Shown piece by piece: positions 8,030 to 15,947 of a stretch of DNA of 64,000 nucleotides. Every line of letters begins with the position of its first letter. Within the stretch, counting starts at the first letter, position 1. Under the pieces are notes generated by a model. It did not search any database. It saw nothing but the letters and a program-made list of their open reading frames with translations, and was not told the origin of the DNA. Both the position numbers and the translations under genes were made by a program. Origin of the DNA: Actinomycetota bacterium (lineage in GTDB: Bacteria > Actinomycetota > Nitriliruptoria > Nitriliruptorales > JAHWKO01); contig JAHWKW010000003.1 of NCBI GenBank assembly GCA_019347675.1, positions 1 through 64,000 on the forward strand, read 5' to 3'.

Positions 8030-9001
8030 ATGGACTACGACGCGGTCGTCGTGGGCGGCGGGCCAGCCGGACTGACGGCGGCGGGCTGGCTCGGCCGGTA
8101 CCGGCGTCGGGTGCTGGTCGTCGACAGCGGCGAGTACCGCAACCGCTGGGTCGAACACGTCCACGGGTTGTTCGCCAACGACCCCGCCGACCCGGAGGAC
8201 CTGCGGGCACGGAGCCGACGCGACCTCCAGCAGTACCCGCACGTCGAGGTCAGCGGCGGACGTGTCATCGACGCCGAGCAGCTGGCCGACGGTGGCTTCG
8301 CGGTGATCCTCGAAGGCGACCGGATCCGTGCTCGTCGGGTCGTGCTGGCGTCCGGCGTCCGGGACGCGTTCCCCGACGTGGAGCGCTTCTTCGAGTTCTA
8401 CGGAGCCGACGTGTTCCACTGTCCGACGTGCGATGGGTTCGAGGCGCGCGGTGAGTCGGTTGCCGTATTCGGTTGGGAGCCGCACGTCGCAGGTTTCGCC
8501 GTCGAGCTGCTGGACTGGGCCGATCAGATCCGGATCATCACCGATGGCCGCCCGCTCGACATCGGGGAGCCTCGAGTTGCAGCCCTGGCCCGCTTCGGCA
8601 TCGACGTGATCGAGGATCGGGCAGTTGAGCTCCTCGGTGAACGTGGCGATCTTCAGGGAGTACGCCTGGGCAGCGGTGCGCGGATCGACTGCACGATGGG
8701 GTTCTTCACGATCGACCACGACCCGGTGACCGACCTCGCCCAGAGGTTGGGCTGCAAACTCGACGACGACGGCTACGTCGGCGTCGACGACGAGGCCGAG
8801 ACGACGGTCCGGGGCGTGTACGCGGCGGGCGACATCACGGGAGGGATGCAGCTGGTGGGGTTGGCTATCGGGGAGGGCACCGTTGCGGGTGTGGCATGCG
8901 CCCGCTCGCTCCGCGGCGACACGGCGCTTCCGCACATGCCGTCGCCGGCGCCATCCCCCCGCGAAGCGATGTCGCCGCGGCAGGTGGGCGATCAGCCGTG
9001 A
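8030..9001 (+). CDS. Thioredoxin-reductase-like NAD(P)/FAD oxidoreductase
   Basis: The 323-residue protein follows the class II (low molecular weight) flavoprotein disulfide reductase plan. The FAD motif VVGGGPAGLTAAGWLGRY is at the N-terminus, the redox pair sits in FHCPTCDGFEARG near residue 130, a pyridine-nucleotide region follows, and the second FAD motif GVYAAGDITGGMQL is near 265. It resembles stand-alone reductases often found near thioredoxin or heavy-metal genes; the NAD(P) loop (AVFGWEPHVAGFA) lacks the usual GxGxxA and so departs from true TrxB. AGGAG lies seven bases before ATG 8030. No thioredoxin gene is adjacent. Confidence 0.85.
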   Translation: MDYDAVVVGGGPAGLTAAGWLGRYRRRVLVVDSGEYRNRWVEHVHGLFANDPADPEDLRARSRRDLQQYPHVEVSGGRVIDAEQLADGGFAVILEGDRIRARRVVLASGVRDAFPDVERFFEFYGADVFHCPTCDGFEARGESVAVFGWEPHVAGFAVELLDWADQIRIITDGRPLDIGEPRVAALARFGIDVIEDRAVELLGERGDLQGVRLGSGARIDCTMGFFTIDHDPVTDLAQRLGCKLDDDGYVGVDDEAETTVRGVYAAGDITGGMQLVGLAIGEGTVAGVACARSLRGDTALPHMPSPAPSPREAMSPRQVGDQP

Positions 9002-9403
9002 CAGCTTTCTGAACCAGCCCCGTCGACGAGTGGGGGCTCCCTGACGACGGTGTCGTCATGTTGAGGAGTCGACGCAATGGTCGACCCGTCGTCCATGCGT
9101 GGAGTGAGCATCATCAGCGTCAAGGTGGACGGAGCCCGCCACGACGGACGTGGGTGATCTCACCTTCCAGGTCGACGACCGGCCGCATCCCGCCGGGCGC
9201 GTGCGGGAGACGACGATCCAGCGCCCCTCGAGTGAGGTCATCGAGCGAGTGACGCACGTCGTGCCGGGCCAGTCGACGCTGCGCGACAAGTTCGGCGCGG
9301 ACAACCGCGCGGTCACCGGCGTCCACGAGGGACACTCCGAGCGCTCCAGCGCCGTGCGCTGGTCGTGCTCCGCGGGTACGACGGGGACGAGCGAGGACGA
9401 CGG
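9002..9403 (+). other. Intergenic stretch, no recognisable gene
   Basis: Roughly 400 bases separate the flavoprotein stop from the end of moeZ. Short open frames exist on both strands, the longest about 85 codons, but none shows a ribosome site with a recognisable motif. It marks the border between the remnant-rich left part and the conserved block to the right. Confidence 0.4.
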
Positions 9404-10567
9404 CTAGTAGACCGGGATGCCGGGATCGATCTGCCGGGCGTAGGCGTTGATGCCGCCCCGCATCGAGCGGGCGCGGAAACCGGCGCCCCGCATGAGCTTC
9501 ACGGCCTCGAGCGACCGGACCCCCGACTTGCAGTGCACAACGTACTCCCGGGCCGGATCCAGCTCGCTCAGCTTTCCCGGCAGCTCACCCTTCGGGATCA
9601 GGGTGGCGGCGGGGATGCGGCTGATCTGGTACTCGTGAGGCTCGCGGACATCGAGGAGGACGACCTGGTCCTTGCGTTCCTCGTATTCGGCCGGCAGGAC
9701 CTCGAAGTCGACCAACGCGTCGATGACCTGCTCGCGATCGTGGGCGGGAACCCCGCAGAACTCCTCGTAGTCGATCAGCTCGGTGACGGTCGGGTTCTCG
9801 CTGCACACCGGGCAGTCGGGGTCCTTGGCCACCCGGACGTACGACCAGCGCGCATCGAGCGCGTCGTACAGGGCGAGCCTGCCGATCAGCGGCTCTCCGA
9901 CTCCGGTGATCAGCTTCAGGGCTTCGGTGGCCTGCGCTGAACCGATCGTCCCGCAGATGATCCCGAACACCCCACCCTCGGCGCAGTTGGGGACCATCCC
10001 CGGCGGGGGCGGCTCCGGGAACATGCAGCGGTAGCAGGGTCCTTCCCTGGCGTAGAACACCGCGACCTGGCCCTCGAAGCGGAAGATGGAGCCGTAGACG
10101 TTGGGCTTGCCAAGCAGCACGCACGCGTCGTTGACCAGGTAGCGGGTCGGGAAGTTGTCGGTCCCGTCGATCACCAGGTCGTAGGGCTCGATGATCTCCA
10201 ACGCGTTGTCGCTGGTCAGGTACGTCTCGTGGATCCGCACGTCGACGAACGGGTTCACCTCGTGGATCGACTCGCGGGCGGATTCGACCTTGCGTCGGCC
10301 GATGTCGGACTGGCCGTGGATGACCTGGCGGTGGAGGTTGGACTCGTCGACCAGGTCGGCGTCGACCAGGCCGATCGTGCCCACGCCCGCCGCAGCGAGG
10401 TACAGCGCCAGCGGGGAGCCGAGCCCGCCGGTCCCCACGAGCAGCACCTTGGCGGCCTTCAACCGTTCCTGACCGGCGATCGCGACCTCGGGGATGATCA
10501 GGTGGCGGCTGTAGCGCGCGATCTCGGCGTTCGTGAGCGGTTCGCGTTGTTCGACGAGCGGCTTCAT
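9404..10567 (-). CDS. moeZ: Adenylyltransferase/sulfurtransferase MoeZ (ThiF domain plus rhodanese)
   Basis: MoeZ adenylates the C-terminal glycine of ubiquitin-like sulfur carriers and loads sulfur on them for molybdopterin, cysteine or thiamine-type pathways. The 387-residue protein has the ThiF ATP loop LLVGTGGLGSPLALYLAAAG near residue 43, the Asp/Arg region DESNLHRQVIHG, and zinc-binding Cys pairs CYRC near 180 and CPVC near 255. A C-terminal rhodanese domain has the active Cys in VVHCKSGVRSLE. A desulfurase (SufS) encoded in the nearby suf operon could supply the sulfur; that link is inference. The next gene upstream on the same strand ends 1,050 bases... actually the neighbouring mrpD ends at 10655, 87 bases away. 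Confidence 0.93.
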   Translation of the reverse strand: MKPLVEQREPLTNAEIARYSRHLIIPEVAIAGQERLKAAKVLLVGTGGLGSPLALYLAAAGVGTIGLVDADLVDESNLHRQVIHGQSDIGRRKVESARESIHEVNPFVDVRIHETYLTSDNALEIIEPYDLVIDGTDNFPTRYLVNDACVLLGKPNVYGSIFRFEGQVAVFYAREGPCYRCMFPEPPPPGMVPNCAEGGVFGIICGTIGSAQATEALKLITGVGEPLIGRLALYDALDARWSYVRVAKDPDCPVCSENPTVTELIDYEEFCGVPAHDREQVIDALVDFEVLPAEYEERKDQVVLLDVREPHEYQISRIPAATLIPKGELPGKLSELDPAREYVVHCKSGVRSLEAVKLMRGAGFRARSMRGGINAYARQIDPGIPVY

Positions 10568-10654
10568 GGCCTCACTTCCGGCGGTCGCGTCCGTTAGTCC
10601 AACGTCTCCCCCGTCGCCGCGCTTCCCTGCCAGTGGGAACGGTGCGAACGCTCG

Positions 10655-12478
10655 TCAGCGCAGGACGAGCAGGTACGAGCCGCCGAGGGCCGCGGCCCCG
10701 ACCGTGATCCAGGCCACGTAGTCGCCCACGTGGCCACTTTGGATCCGTTCCAGGAAGGTCAGCGCCGGGACCGCGACGGCGGTCACCGGCCGGAGCAGTC
10801 GTTGGGGGATGCGGTCGCGGTTGAGCGCCCCCAGCGCGATGGCCACCGCCCCGCCGGCGGCGAGGGCGCCGAGGACCATCGCGGAGGCGTTCAGCGCGAC
10901 GCCCGGCCGTGGTTCGAGACGGACCGTCGCTCCGTCCATCACGGCGGCCTGGTACGCCTGGACGTCGACGAACCGTTCCGCCGCCGACTCGGCCGCACCG
11001 GCCAGTGGGGCAGCCAGGCCGATCGCCACGGCGATCACCACCAGCGCCGCGGCCGGAAGCAGCATCACGGCGGGGGTGTGCTGACGGCCCGTGCCGTTGT
11101 CGTCGGTCTCGGGCAACGGCTCCTCCGCCGCCTGTTCGACGTCGCGACGGGGCGGCGGACCCCAGCCGAAGAACACGCGTCCCGCAGCCCGGAGTACCGC
11201 CCCGGCGGTGAGAGCCCCGGCCACCACGAACACGGCACCCACCCACTCGTAGTGCAGGTGGGCTGCGGCCTCCTCGATCAGCTGCTTGCCCAACGTGGTG
11301 CCGAACGGTGGGAGGCCGGCGAGGCCCAGCCCACCGGCGATGAAGACGGCAGCGGTCACCGGTTGCGACCGGCCGCGACCCCGCAGCCGACCTTCGTCGA
11401 CGCTGCGATGGTGGTGCAGCAGGATCCCGACCGCCAGGAACAGCGCCCCCTTGACGGCGCCGTGGGCCAGCGTGTAGATCCCGGCGCCGGCCAGGGCGCC
11501 AGCGTCCAGCAGGCCGACGCCGATCAGGATCAACCCGGCGTGGCTCACCGACGAGAACGCCAGGAGGCGTTTGAGGTGCCACTGCGCCAGGGCCATGACC
11601 CCACCGACGATGGCCGTGAGCGTCCCGATGGCGACCAGGAGCACGCGCAGGTCCCCGACGTGCGGTTCGAGCTGGCCCGAGAACACCGTCCAGTACACCC
11701 GCGCCCAGCCGTACAGGCCGAGCTCGATCATCACGCCGGAGAACAGCACGCTCACCGGCGTGGGGGCCACCGCGTGCGCGTCGGGCAGCCAGAAGTGGAA
11801 CGGCACGATCGCGGCCTTGACGAACAGCCCGGTCGAGATCAGCAGGAACGCCACGATCACGGTCGCGTCGGGCGGGCCGTCACCGAGCTCGCGGCCGATC
11901 TCGGCCAGGTTGAGCGTGCCGGTGCGCCCGTACAGGAACCCGATGCCGTGCACCAGCAGGAACGCGCCGATGGTGTTGGTGACCGCGAAGTTCAACGACC
12001 CCTGCAGCGGTGCGGGACGCTCGACCTCGTAGGCGGTGAGCGCGTACCCGGTGGTCGTCAGCAGCTCGAAGAAGACGAAGAGGTTGAACATGTCTCCGGT
12101 CAGGGCGAAACCGACCATGCCTCCCAGGAACAGCAGCATCAGGGTGTGGTAGAGGGCACCGATCGCCTCGAAGTACCGCCAGGAGAACAGCAGGGAGGCG
12201 GCGGTCAGCACGGCGGCGAGCGCGGCCGTCCCCGCCCCGAACGGGTCGATCGCGAAGTTCTGCCCGATGGCCTCCCCGCCGAGCGGCTCCCACCCGCCGA
12301 ACCACGTCACCACCAGCGTGGAGGTCGTGGCCAGCAGCACGCACACCACCGCGGTGGCGGCTGCGGCCGCCGCCCCGGCGAGGTCGAGCACCGGGCGTCC
12401 GACCGCAGGTCCAACCGCCAACAGCGCCGTGGCCGACAGCAGCGGGATCACGACGGCCAGGGACGGGAGGGGCTCCAC
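10655..12478 (-). CDS. mrpD: Mrp-type cation/proton antiporter subunit D
   Basis: This 607-residue polytopic protein belongs to the proton-channel family shared by Mrp antiporters and complex I (NuoL/M/N). Diagnostic segments include LTGDMFNLFVFFELLTTTGY, the lysine helix STGLFVKAAIVPFHFWLPDA, SSVSHAGLILIGVGL and AHGAVKGALFLAVGILL, which carry the conserved Glu and Lys residues of the ion path. It is longer than a typical MrpD (about 500 residues) because of a C-terminal region with extra membrane segments ending SYLLVLR. It is the last gene of the operon, one base after mrpC, and the only large NuoL-like subunit in it. Confidence 0.92.
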   Translation of the reverse strand: MEPLPSLAVVIPLLSATALLAVGPAVGRPVLDLAGAAAAAATAVVCVLLATTSTLVVTWFGGWEPLGGEAIGQNFAIDPFGAGTAALAAVLTAASLLFSWRYFEAIGALYHTLMLLFLGGMVGFALTGDMFNLFVFFELLTTTGYALTAYEVERPAPLQGSLNFAVTNTIGAFLLVHGIGFLYGRTGTLNLAEIGRELGDGPPDATVIVAFLLISTGLFVKAAIVPFHFWLPDAHAVAPTPVSVLFSGVMIELGLYGWARVYWTVFSGQLEPHVGDLRVLLVAIGTLTAIVGGVMALAQWHLKRLLAFSSVSHAGLILIGVGLLDAGALAGAGIYTLAHGAVKGALFLAVGILLHHHRSVDEGRLRGRGRSQPVTAAVFIAGGLGLAGLPPFGTTLGKQLIEEAAAHLHYEWVGAVFVVAGALTAGAVLRAAGRVFFGWGPPPRRDVEQAAEEPLPETDDNGTGRQHTPAVMLLPAAALVVIAVAIGLAAPLAGAAESAAERFVDVQAYQAAVMDGATVRLEPRPGVALNASAMVLGALAAGGAVAIALGALNRDRIPQRLLRPVTAVAVPALTFLERIQSGHVGDYVAWITVGAAALGGSYLLVLR

Positions 12479-12479
12479 G

Positions 12480-12833
12480 TCACCCCCGCATGGTGCGCAA
12501 ATCGTCGGGATCGAGCGTCCCGGTGCGCTTGTGGGCCTGGATCGCCAACGCCAGGAGCAGCGCGGTGACGGTCGCGCTGACGACCGCGTCGGTGACCGCC
12601 AACGACTGCACGATCGGGTCGACGGCCGGCGTGTCCAGCGGGGCGTCGGGGAAGATGGGGGGGATCGCGCCGGAACGGAACCCGACGGCCAACAGCAGCA
12701 GGTAGGTCGACGACTGCACGACCGTGACGCACACGACCAGGTGGACGAGGTTGCGGCTGGTGACGATGCCGTAGAGACCGGCCAGGAGCAGCCACCCGGC
12801 CACCACGTACGGCAGAGCCTCGAGGGTCATCGC
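12480..12833 (-). CDS. mrpC: Mrp antiporter subunit C (NuoK-like)
   Basis: The 116-residue product starts at ATG 12830, which overlaps the mrpB stop in an ATGA arrangement. It has three membrane helices and the MrpC/NuoK signature: GLYGIVTSRNLVHLVVCVTV, STYLLLLAVGF, then AVTDAVVSATVTALLLALA with the Ala/Thr-rich third helix. The tail HKRTGTLDPDDLR is typical of MrpC. It forms part of the membrane arm that couples cation export to proton entry. The coordinate range given includes three bases shared with the upstream gene. Confidence 0.9.
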   Translation of the reverse strand, partial: AMTLEALPYVVAGWLLLAGLYGIVTSRNLVHLVVCVTVVQSSTYLLLLAVGFRSGAIPPIFPDAPLDTPAVDPIVQSLAVTDAVVSATVTALLLALAIQAHKRTGTLDPDDLRTMRG

Positions 12834-13588
12834 CGGGTGCGCTCGTGGATCCGGACGGTCTGTTCCAGGAAGTGGGAGAAGATCAGGAGGAACCCGGCGG
12901 TCACCTCGAACCAGATGATGATGTTCAGACCCACGATCGTGCCCGAGGACACCAGTTCCCCCAGCGTCCCCATCGGCCCGATGTTGGTGAGGAAAGATCC
13001 AGCGACGACCAGCCCGACCAGGCCGACCACGATGTAGGCGCCGGCGCTGGCCGCCTCGATCTGCTCCAGCACGCGTTCGGACGTCAGCCGTGCGAACGTG
13101 TCGTACTCGTCGGCGAGGTACAGCGCCAGCACTCCCCCGGCCGTCAGCACGCCCGACTGGAAGCCGCCTCCCGGGGTGAACTGGGCGTGGAGGATGACGT
13201 AGAGGCTGGTGAGGAGGGCGATGCCTGCCAGCGCCGTGCCCGCCAGCTGCAGCGCCCCGCTGGTGGGCGGGACGTCCCTCCCGGGCAGCGCATCGAGCGG
13301 CGGATCGTCGGTCTCGGTGCGCTGCATGCGTAGGAGGAGCGCCACGGCGGCCACCGACGCGAACAGGATCAGCTGCTCTCCCATCGTGTCGAGACCGCGG
13401 TAGTCGAAGATGACGGCGCTGACCAGGTTGAACGAGTTGCGGTCGCGCACGCCGACGTCGAGGTAGTAGTTGCTGACGAAATCCTCGAAGTCGATCGCGT
13501 CGGGCAGGGCCAGGAGCCCCCACAACAGGATCGCAGCGAACCCCGCGGCCCCGACCAGGAACAGTGCCCTGCGGGCCTGCTCGCTCAC
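12827..13588 (-). CDS. mrpB: MbhE-MrpB fused subunit of an Mrp/Mbh-type antiporter
   Basis: The 253-residue protein joins two units. Residues 1-90 (one helix plus NLVSAVIFDYRGLDTMGEQL) match the C-terminal tail of MrpA, which archaeal Mbh operons encode as a separate MbhE. Residues 110-253 form MrpB proper, with LYVILHAQFTPGGGFQSGVL and FEVTAGFLLIFSHFLEQTV. The GTG start at 13588 overlaps the preceding stop (GTGA). Having the MrpA tail on this gene instead of on a giant MrpA is the archaeal-style split arrangement. The boundaries of the two units are my estimate. Confidence 0.88.
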   Translation of the reverse strand: MSEQARRALFLVGAAGFAAILLWGLLALPDAIDFEDFVSNYYLDVGVRDRNSFNLVSAVIFDYRGLDTMGEQLILFASVAAVALLLRMQRTETDDPPLDALPGRDVPPTSGALQLAGTALAGIALLTSLYVILHAQFTPGGGFQSGVLTAGGVLALYLADEYDTFARLTSERVLEQIEAASAGAYIVVGLVGLVVAGSFLTNIGPMGTLGELVSSGTIVGLNIIIWFEVTAGFLLIFSHFLEQTVRIHERTRR

Positions 13589-13824
13589 CGCTGGTTCGCT
13601 CGCACCGCGGCCATGGTGAACAGCACCATCACCGGGACGGCGACGATCCCCACGACGATCATCGCCATCGCGACGCCCGGCGCCTCGAACAGCAGGAAGA
13701 GCACGGCCAGGGTGGACCCGAAGACGCTGGCCACGACCGATTGACGGACCGGGTCGCGGGTGGCCACGACCGCGGTCCCGGCCGCGGCGACCAGCAGCAA
13801 CGCCAGGACGTGCGCCGGCGTCAC
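13585..13824 (-). CDS. DUF4040/MbhD-type small antiporter subunit
   Basis: This 79-residue, three-helix protein reads AHVLALLLVAAAGTAVVATR, SVVASVFGSTLAVLFLLFEA, PGVAMAMIVVGIVAVPVMVL. It corresponds to the DUF4040 segment near the C-terminus of MrpA, stand-alone as MbhD in Mbh-type operons. The FEAPGVAM stretch is the family hallmark; its acidic residue is thought to take part in ion movement. It overlaps both neighbours by GTGA junctions, so it is part of a tightly coupled translation unit. Confidence 0.85.
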   Translation of the reverse strand: MTPAHVLALLLVAAAGTAVVATRDPVRQSVVASVFGSTLAVLFLLFEAPGVAMAMIVVGIVAVPVMVLFTMAAVRANQR

Positions 13825-14153
13825 GCGCTGCCCTCCTCGGCGACCTGCTCGTGGGGGCCGGCGAGCAACCTGCCGGTGCGCCGGATGCGCAGCGCCCGTG
13901 CCGTCGCACGGGTCAGGAAGGGGCTCGACAGCCACAGCACCGCACCGGTGGCCACCACCCGGGCCACGTGCGAGCCGGTGTGGGCGTCGAGCGCCACGGC
14001 CGCGACGATGAAGGCGGTCCCCACCACGGCGGCCGGCCCGACGAGATGCAGCCGGTCGAACGCGTCCGGTGCCAGCACAACGCCGACGGCGCAGATCAGC
14101 TCCGTCGCGACGCCGGCGGCCAGCAGCACGGCGACGATGACGGTCACAGCCAT
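13821..14153 (-). CDS. mrpG: Mrp antiporter subunit G
   Basis: The 110-residue product shows the MrpG pattern: a first helix, the motif DAFDRLHLVGPAAVVGTAFI in which DRLH is the family hallmark, a third helix (VVATGAVLWLSSPFLTRATA) and a charged tail. Family members are usually about 100-120 residues. The ATG at 14153 overlaps the stop of mrpF by 10 bases, and its own stop overlaps the next start. It helps assemble the small-subunit side of the Mrp complex in the cytoplasmic membrane. Confidence 0.9.
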   Translation of the reverse strand: MAVTVIVAVLLAAGVATELICAVGVVLAPDAFDRLHLVGPAAVVGTAFIVAAVALDAHTGSHVARVVATGAVLWLSSPFLTRATARALRIRRTGRLLAGPHEQVAEEGSA

Positions 14154-14395
14154 CGCTCCAGGAAGCGGGTGACGGTCAGCCCGCCGACGAGGATGATCAG
14201 CGCGAACACCAGCGCCACGTCGGAGTAGGAATCGTGCGCGTGGCGGGCGGACAGCACCAGCGTGATCAGGACGGCGATCACCCCGACCAGTTGTGCGGCC
14301 ACCAGCCGGGTACCGACGTCGCCGGTCAGCGCCCCGGCCCCCGCGATAGCCAGCGCGATCAGGAGTCCGACCACCGCCAGGTCGACCGCGGTCAC
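14144..14395 (-). CDS. mrpF: Mrp antiporter subunit F
   Basis: From GTG 14395 the product is 83 residues with three helices (VDLAVVGLLIALAIAGAGAL, LVAAQLVGVIAVLITLVL, SDVALVFALIILVGGLTVTR). The motif ending DVALVFALIxxxG is typical of MrpF/MnhF, where the conserved Asp lies in the third helix. The start is chosen because GTG overlaps the mrpE stop as GTGA, matching the style of the whole operon. A longer reading up to 14461 is possible but would overlap mrpE by about 70 bases. Confidence 0.88.
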   Translation of the reverse strand: MTAVDLAVVGLLIALAIAGAGALTGDVGTRLVAAQLVGVIAVLITLVLSARHAHDSYSDVALVFALIILVGGLTVTRFLERWL

Positions 14396-14880
14396 GTGGC
14401 CCACCGCGGGAACGAGCGCTTGGGGTCGGGTCGGGGCGCGAGCTGGTGCAGCAGCAGGCACTCCTGCCCTTCGATCAACGCCACGACGTAGGTGTTGGGT
14501 GCCACCGACGCCTCCAGGGTGATGGCCGCGTCCAGCGCCGCGTCGATGCGGTGGTCGACCGGGACGGCGATGAACCGCCCTTGCAGCGGCCGTCGCCGCA
14601 GCACGCGATCAGCGAGGGCTGCGGCCACCGCGCGCGTCTCGGCGATGAACACACGCGCGACCGCGGCGAGCCGGTGTAGCTGCGGCAAGGCGCCGGTGAA
14701 GCTGATCCCGGCTGCGCGGAGCGAGACCCGTGACAGCGCGACCGCAGCAGCAGCCACCAGGCTGGCGGCGATCAGCTCCTGCACCGACACCGACACGAAG
14801 AGCAGGTAGATCCCGGCGTAGGTGCCCCACCACACGACGTAGCCCCAGGGGAGCCGCCGCGCTGCACTCCGGTCGACCAC
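14392..14880 (-). CDS. mrpE: Mrp antiporter subunit E, first gene of the operon
   Basis: The 162-residue protein has two N-terminal membrane segments (LPWGYVVWWGTYAGIYLLFV, ELIAASLVAAAAVALSRV) and a cytoplasmic domain ending with the MrpE-like motif ITLEASVAPNTYVVALIEGQ. MrpE is needed for assembly and full activity of Mrp antiporters. GTG 14880 is preceded by GGAGGG; ATG 14916 is an alternative. The operon order E-F-G-DUF4040-EB-C-D continues down the minus strand with overlapping codons. The neighbouring suf operon ends 95 bases upstream, so co-transcription from suf is possible. Confidence 0.88.
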   Translation of the reverse strand: MVDRSAARRLPWGYVVWWGTYAGIYLLFVSVSVQELIAASLVAAAAVALSRVSLRAAGISFTGALPQLHRLAAVARVFIAETRAVAAALADRVLRRRPLQGRFIAVPVDHRIDAALDAAITLEASVAPNTYVVALIEGQECLLLHQLAPRPDPKRSFPRWAT

Positions 14881-14974
14881 GTCACCCTCCGGGTGGTGTC
14901 CCGGAGCATTCCACACCGTCGTCCACGCGCCAGGACGTGCAACTGTCCCGGTGGGCGCCGTCCGCGGCTTTCGC

Positions 14975-15451
14975 TCAGACGTTCATGCCCATCGCCTGCA
15001 GCTCGAGGCGCACCTCGTCGGAGATCATTTCCGGGCTCCACGGCGGAGTGAACGTGAAGTCGACGGTGACGTCCTCGACGCCCGGCAACGACCCCAGCAC
15101 GACCGAGACCTGCTGGTCGATCAGCTCGGTGAGCGGGCAGCCCATGCTGGTCAGCGTCATGGTGACGTGCACCCGACCGTCCGATGCCTTGGTGATCTCG
15201 TACAGCAGCCCGAGGTCGACCACGTTGTACCCGATCTCGGGGTCCATCACGGCCTTCATCGCCTCGCGCATGACCTCGACCGATGGCATGCCGTCGTCCT
15301 CGAGCGGGAACCCGGCCGGTCGGGGTGCCCGTTCGGCCGCTTTCTCGGCCTCCTGCTCGGCCTGTCGCTCGACGTCCGATCCCGGCCCGGCGCCGGGCGT
15401 TGGCGGCTCGTGGAGCGTCGTCTCCTCGGGCGGTAGCGCAGCGTCGCTCAT
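14975..15451 (-). CDS. sufT: SufT, DUF59/MIP18-type Fe-S assembly factor
   Basis: SufT-type proteins help place Fe-S clusters into target enzymes. The first 50 residues are a low-complexity acidic Pro/Glu extension; the DUF59 domain follows with VMREAMKAVMDPEIGYNVVD, LGLLYEI and the conserved Cys in TMTLTSMGCPLTELIDQQV. The C-terminal FTPPWSPEMISDEVR is also diagnostic. The ATG overlaps the sufU stop (ATGA), so it is the last gene of the translationally coupled suf set. Confidence 0.93.
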   Translation of the reverse strand: MSDAALPPEETTLHEPPTPGAGPGSDVERQAEQEAEKAAERAPRPAGFPLEDDGMPSVEVMREAMKAVMDPEIGYNVVDLGLLYEITKASDGRVHVTMTLTSMGCPLTELIDQQVSVVLGSLPGVEDVTVDFTFTPPWSPEMISDEVRLELQAMGMNV

Positions 15452-15924
15452 GTCTCCACCTCGTGCTCATGGGTCACCGTGTGTTGCGATCCGCCAGCGC
15501 GGTAGGTCTCCAACGCGTCGCGGAGCGCCATCCAGCCCAGCAGAGCGCACTTCACCCGCACCGGGAACTTCGCGACCCCCTGGAAGACGATCCCGTCGCC
15601 GAGGTCGTCCTCGCGGGCGGGCCGCTCGCCGTGCATCATCAGCCGGAACTGCTCGGCGAGGTCGAGCGCGTCGTCGAGCTCTCGACCCTTCACGGTCTCG
15701 GTCATGACGCTGGCCGACGCCTGGCTGATCGAGCAGCCATCCCCGTCGAACGCCAACGCGCGGACGCGGCCGTCCTCGACGTCGACGCGGAGGTCGAGTT
15801 CGTCGCCGCACAGGGGGTTGCTGTGGTGGACGTGCACGTCCTCACCCTCGAGCGCCGCGGCCCGGTTCTTCGGGCTGCGGTAGTGCTCGAGGATGATCTC
15901 CTGGTACAGGTCCTCGAGGGTCAC
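15448..15924 (-). CDS. sufU: SufU, zinc-dependent sulfur-transfer partner of SufS
   Basis: SufU accepts persulfide sulfur from SufS and passes it to the SufBCD scaffold. The 158 residues hold the three ligand cysteines in NPLCGDELDLRV, FDGDGCSISQASASV and FPVRVKCALLGW, plus the SufU-specific insertion between the second and third that separates it from IscU. The N-terminus LYQEIILEHYRSPKN is typical. It lies 23 bases downstream of the sufS stop and overlaps sufT by four bases. Confidence 0.95.
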   Translation of the reverse strand: MTLEDLYQEIILEHYRSPKNRAAALEGEDVHVHHSNPLCGDELDLRVDVEDGRVRALAFDGDGCSISQASASVMTETVKGRELDDALDLAEQFRLMMHGERPAREDDLGDGIVFQGVAKFPVRVKCALLGWMALRDALETYRAGGSQHTVTHEHEVET

Positions 15925-15947
15925 GCGGGTCTCCTAGCGCGAGAGGA

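Noticed and set aside
10730-12568. 612-codon plus-strand frame opposite mrpD
   Set aside because: Hydrophilic, Gln/His/Arg-rich mirror of a membrane protein gene without motifs.
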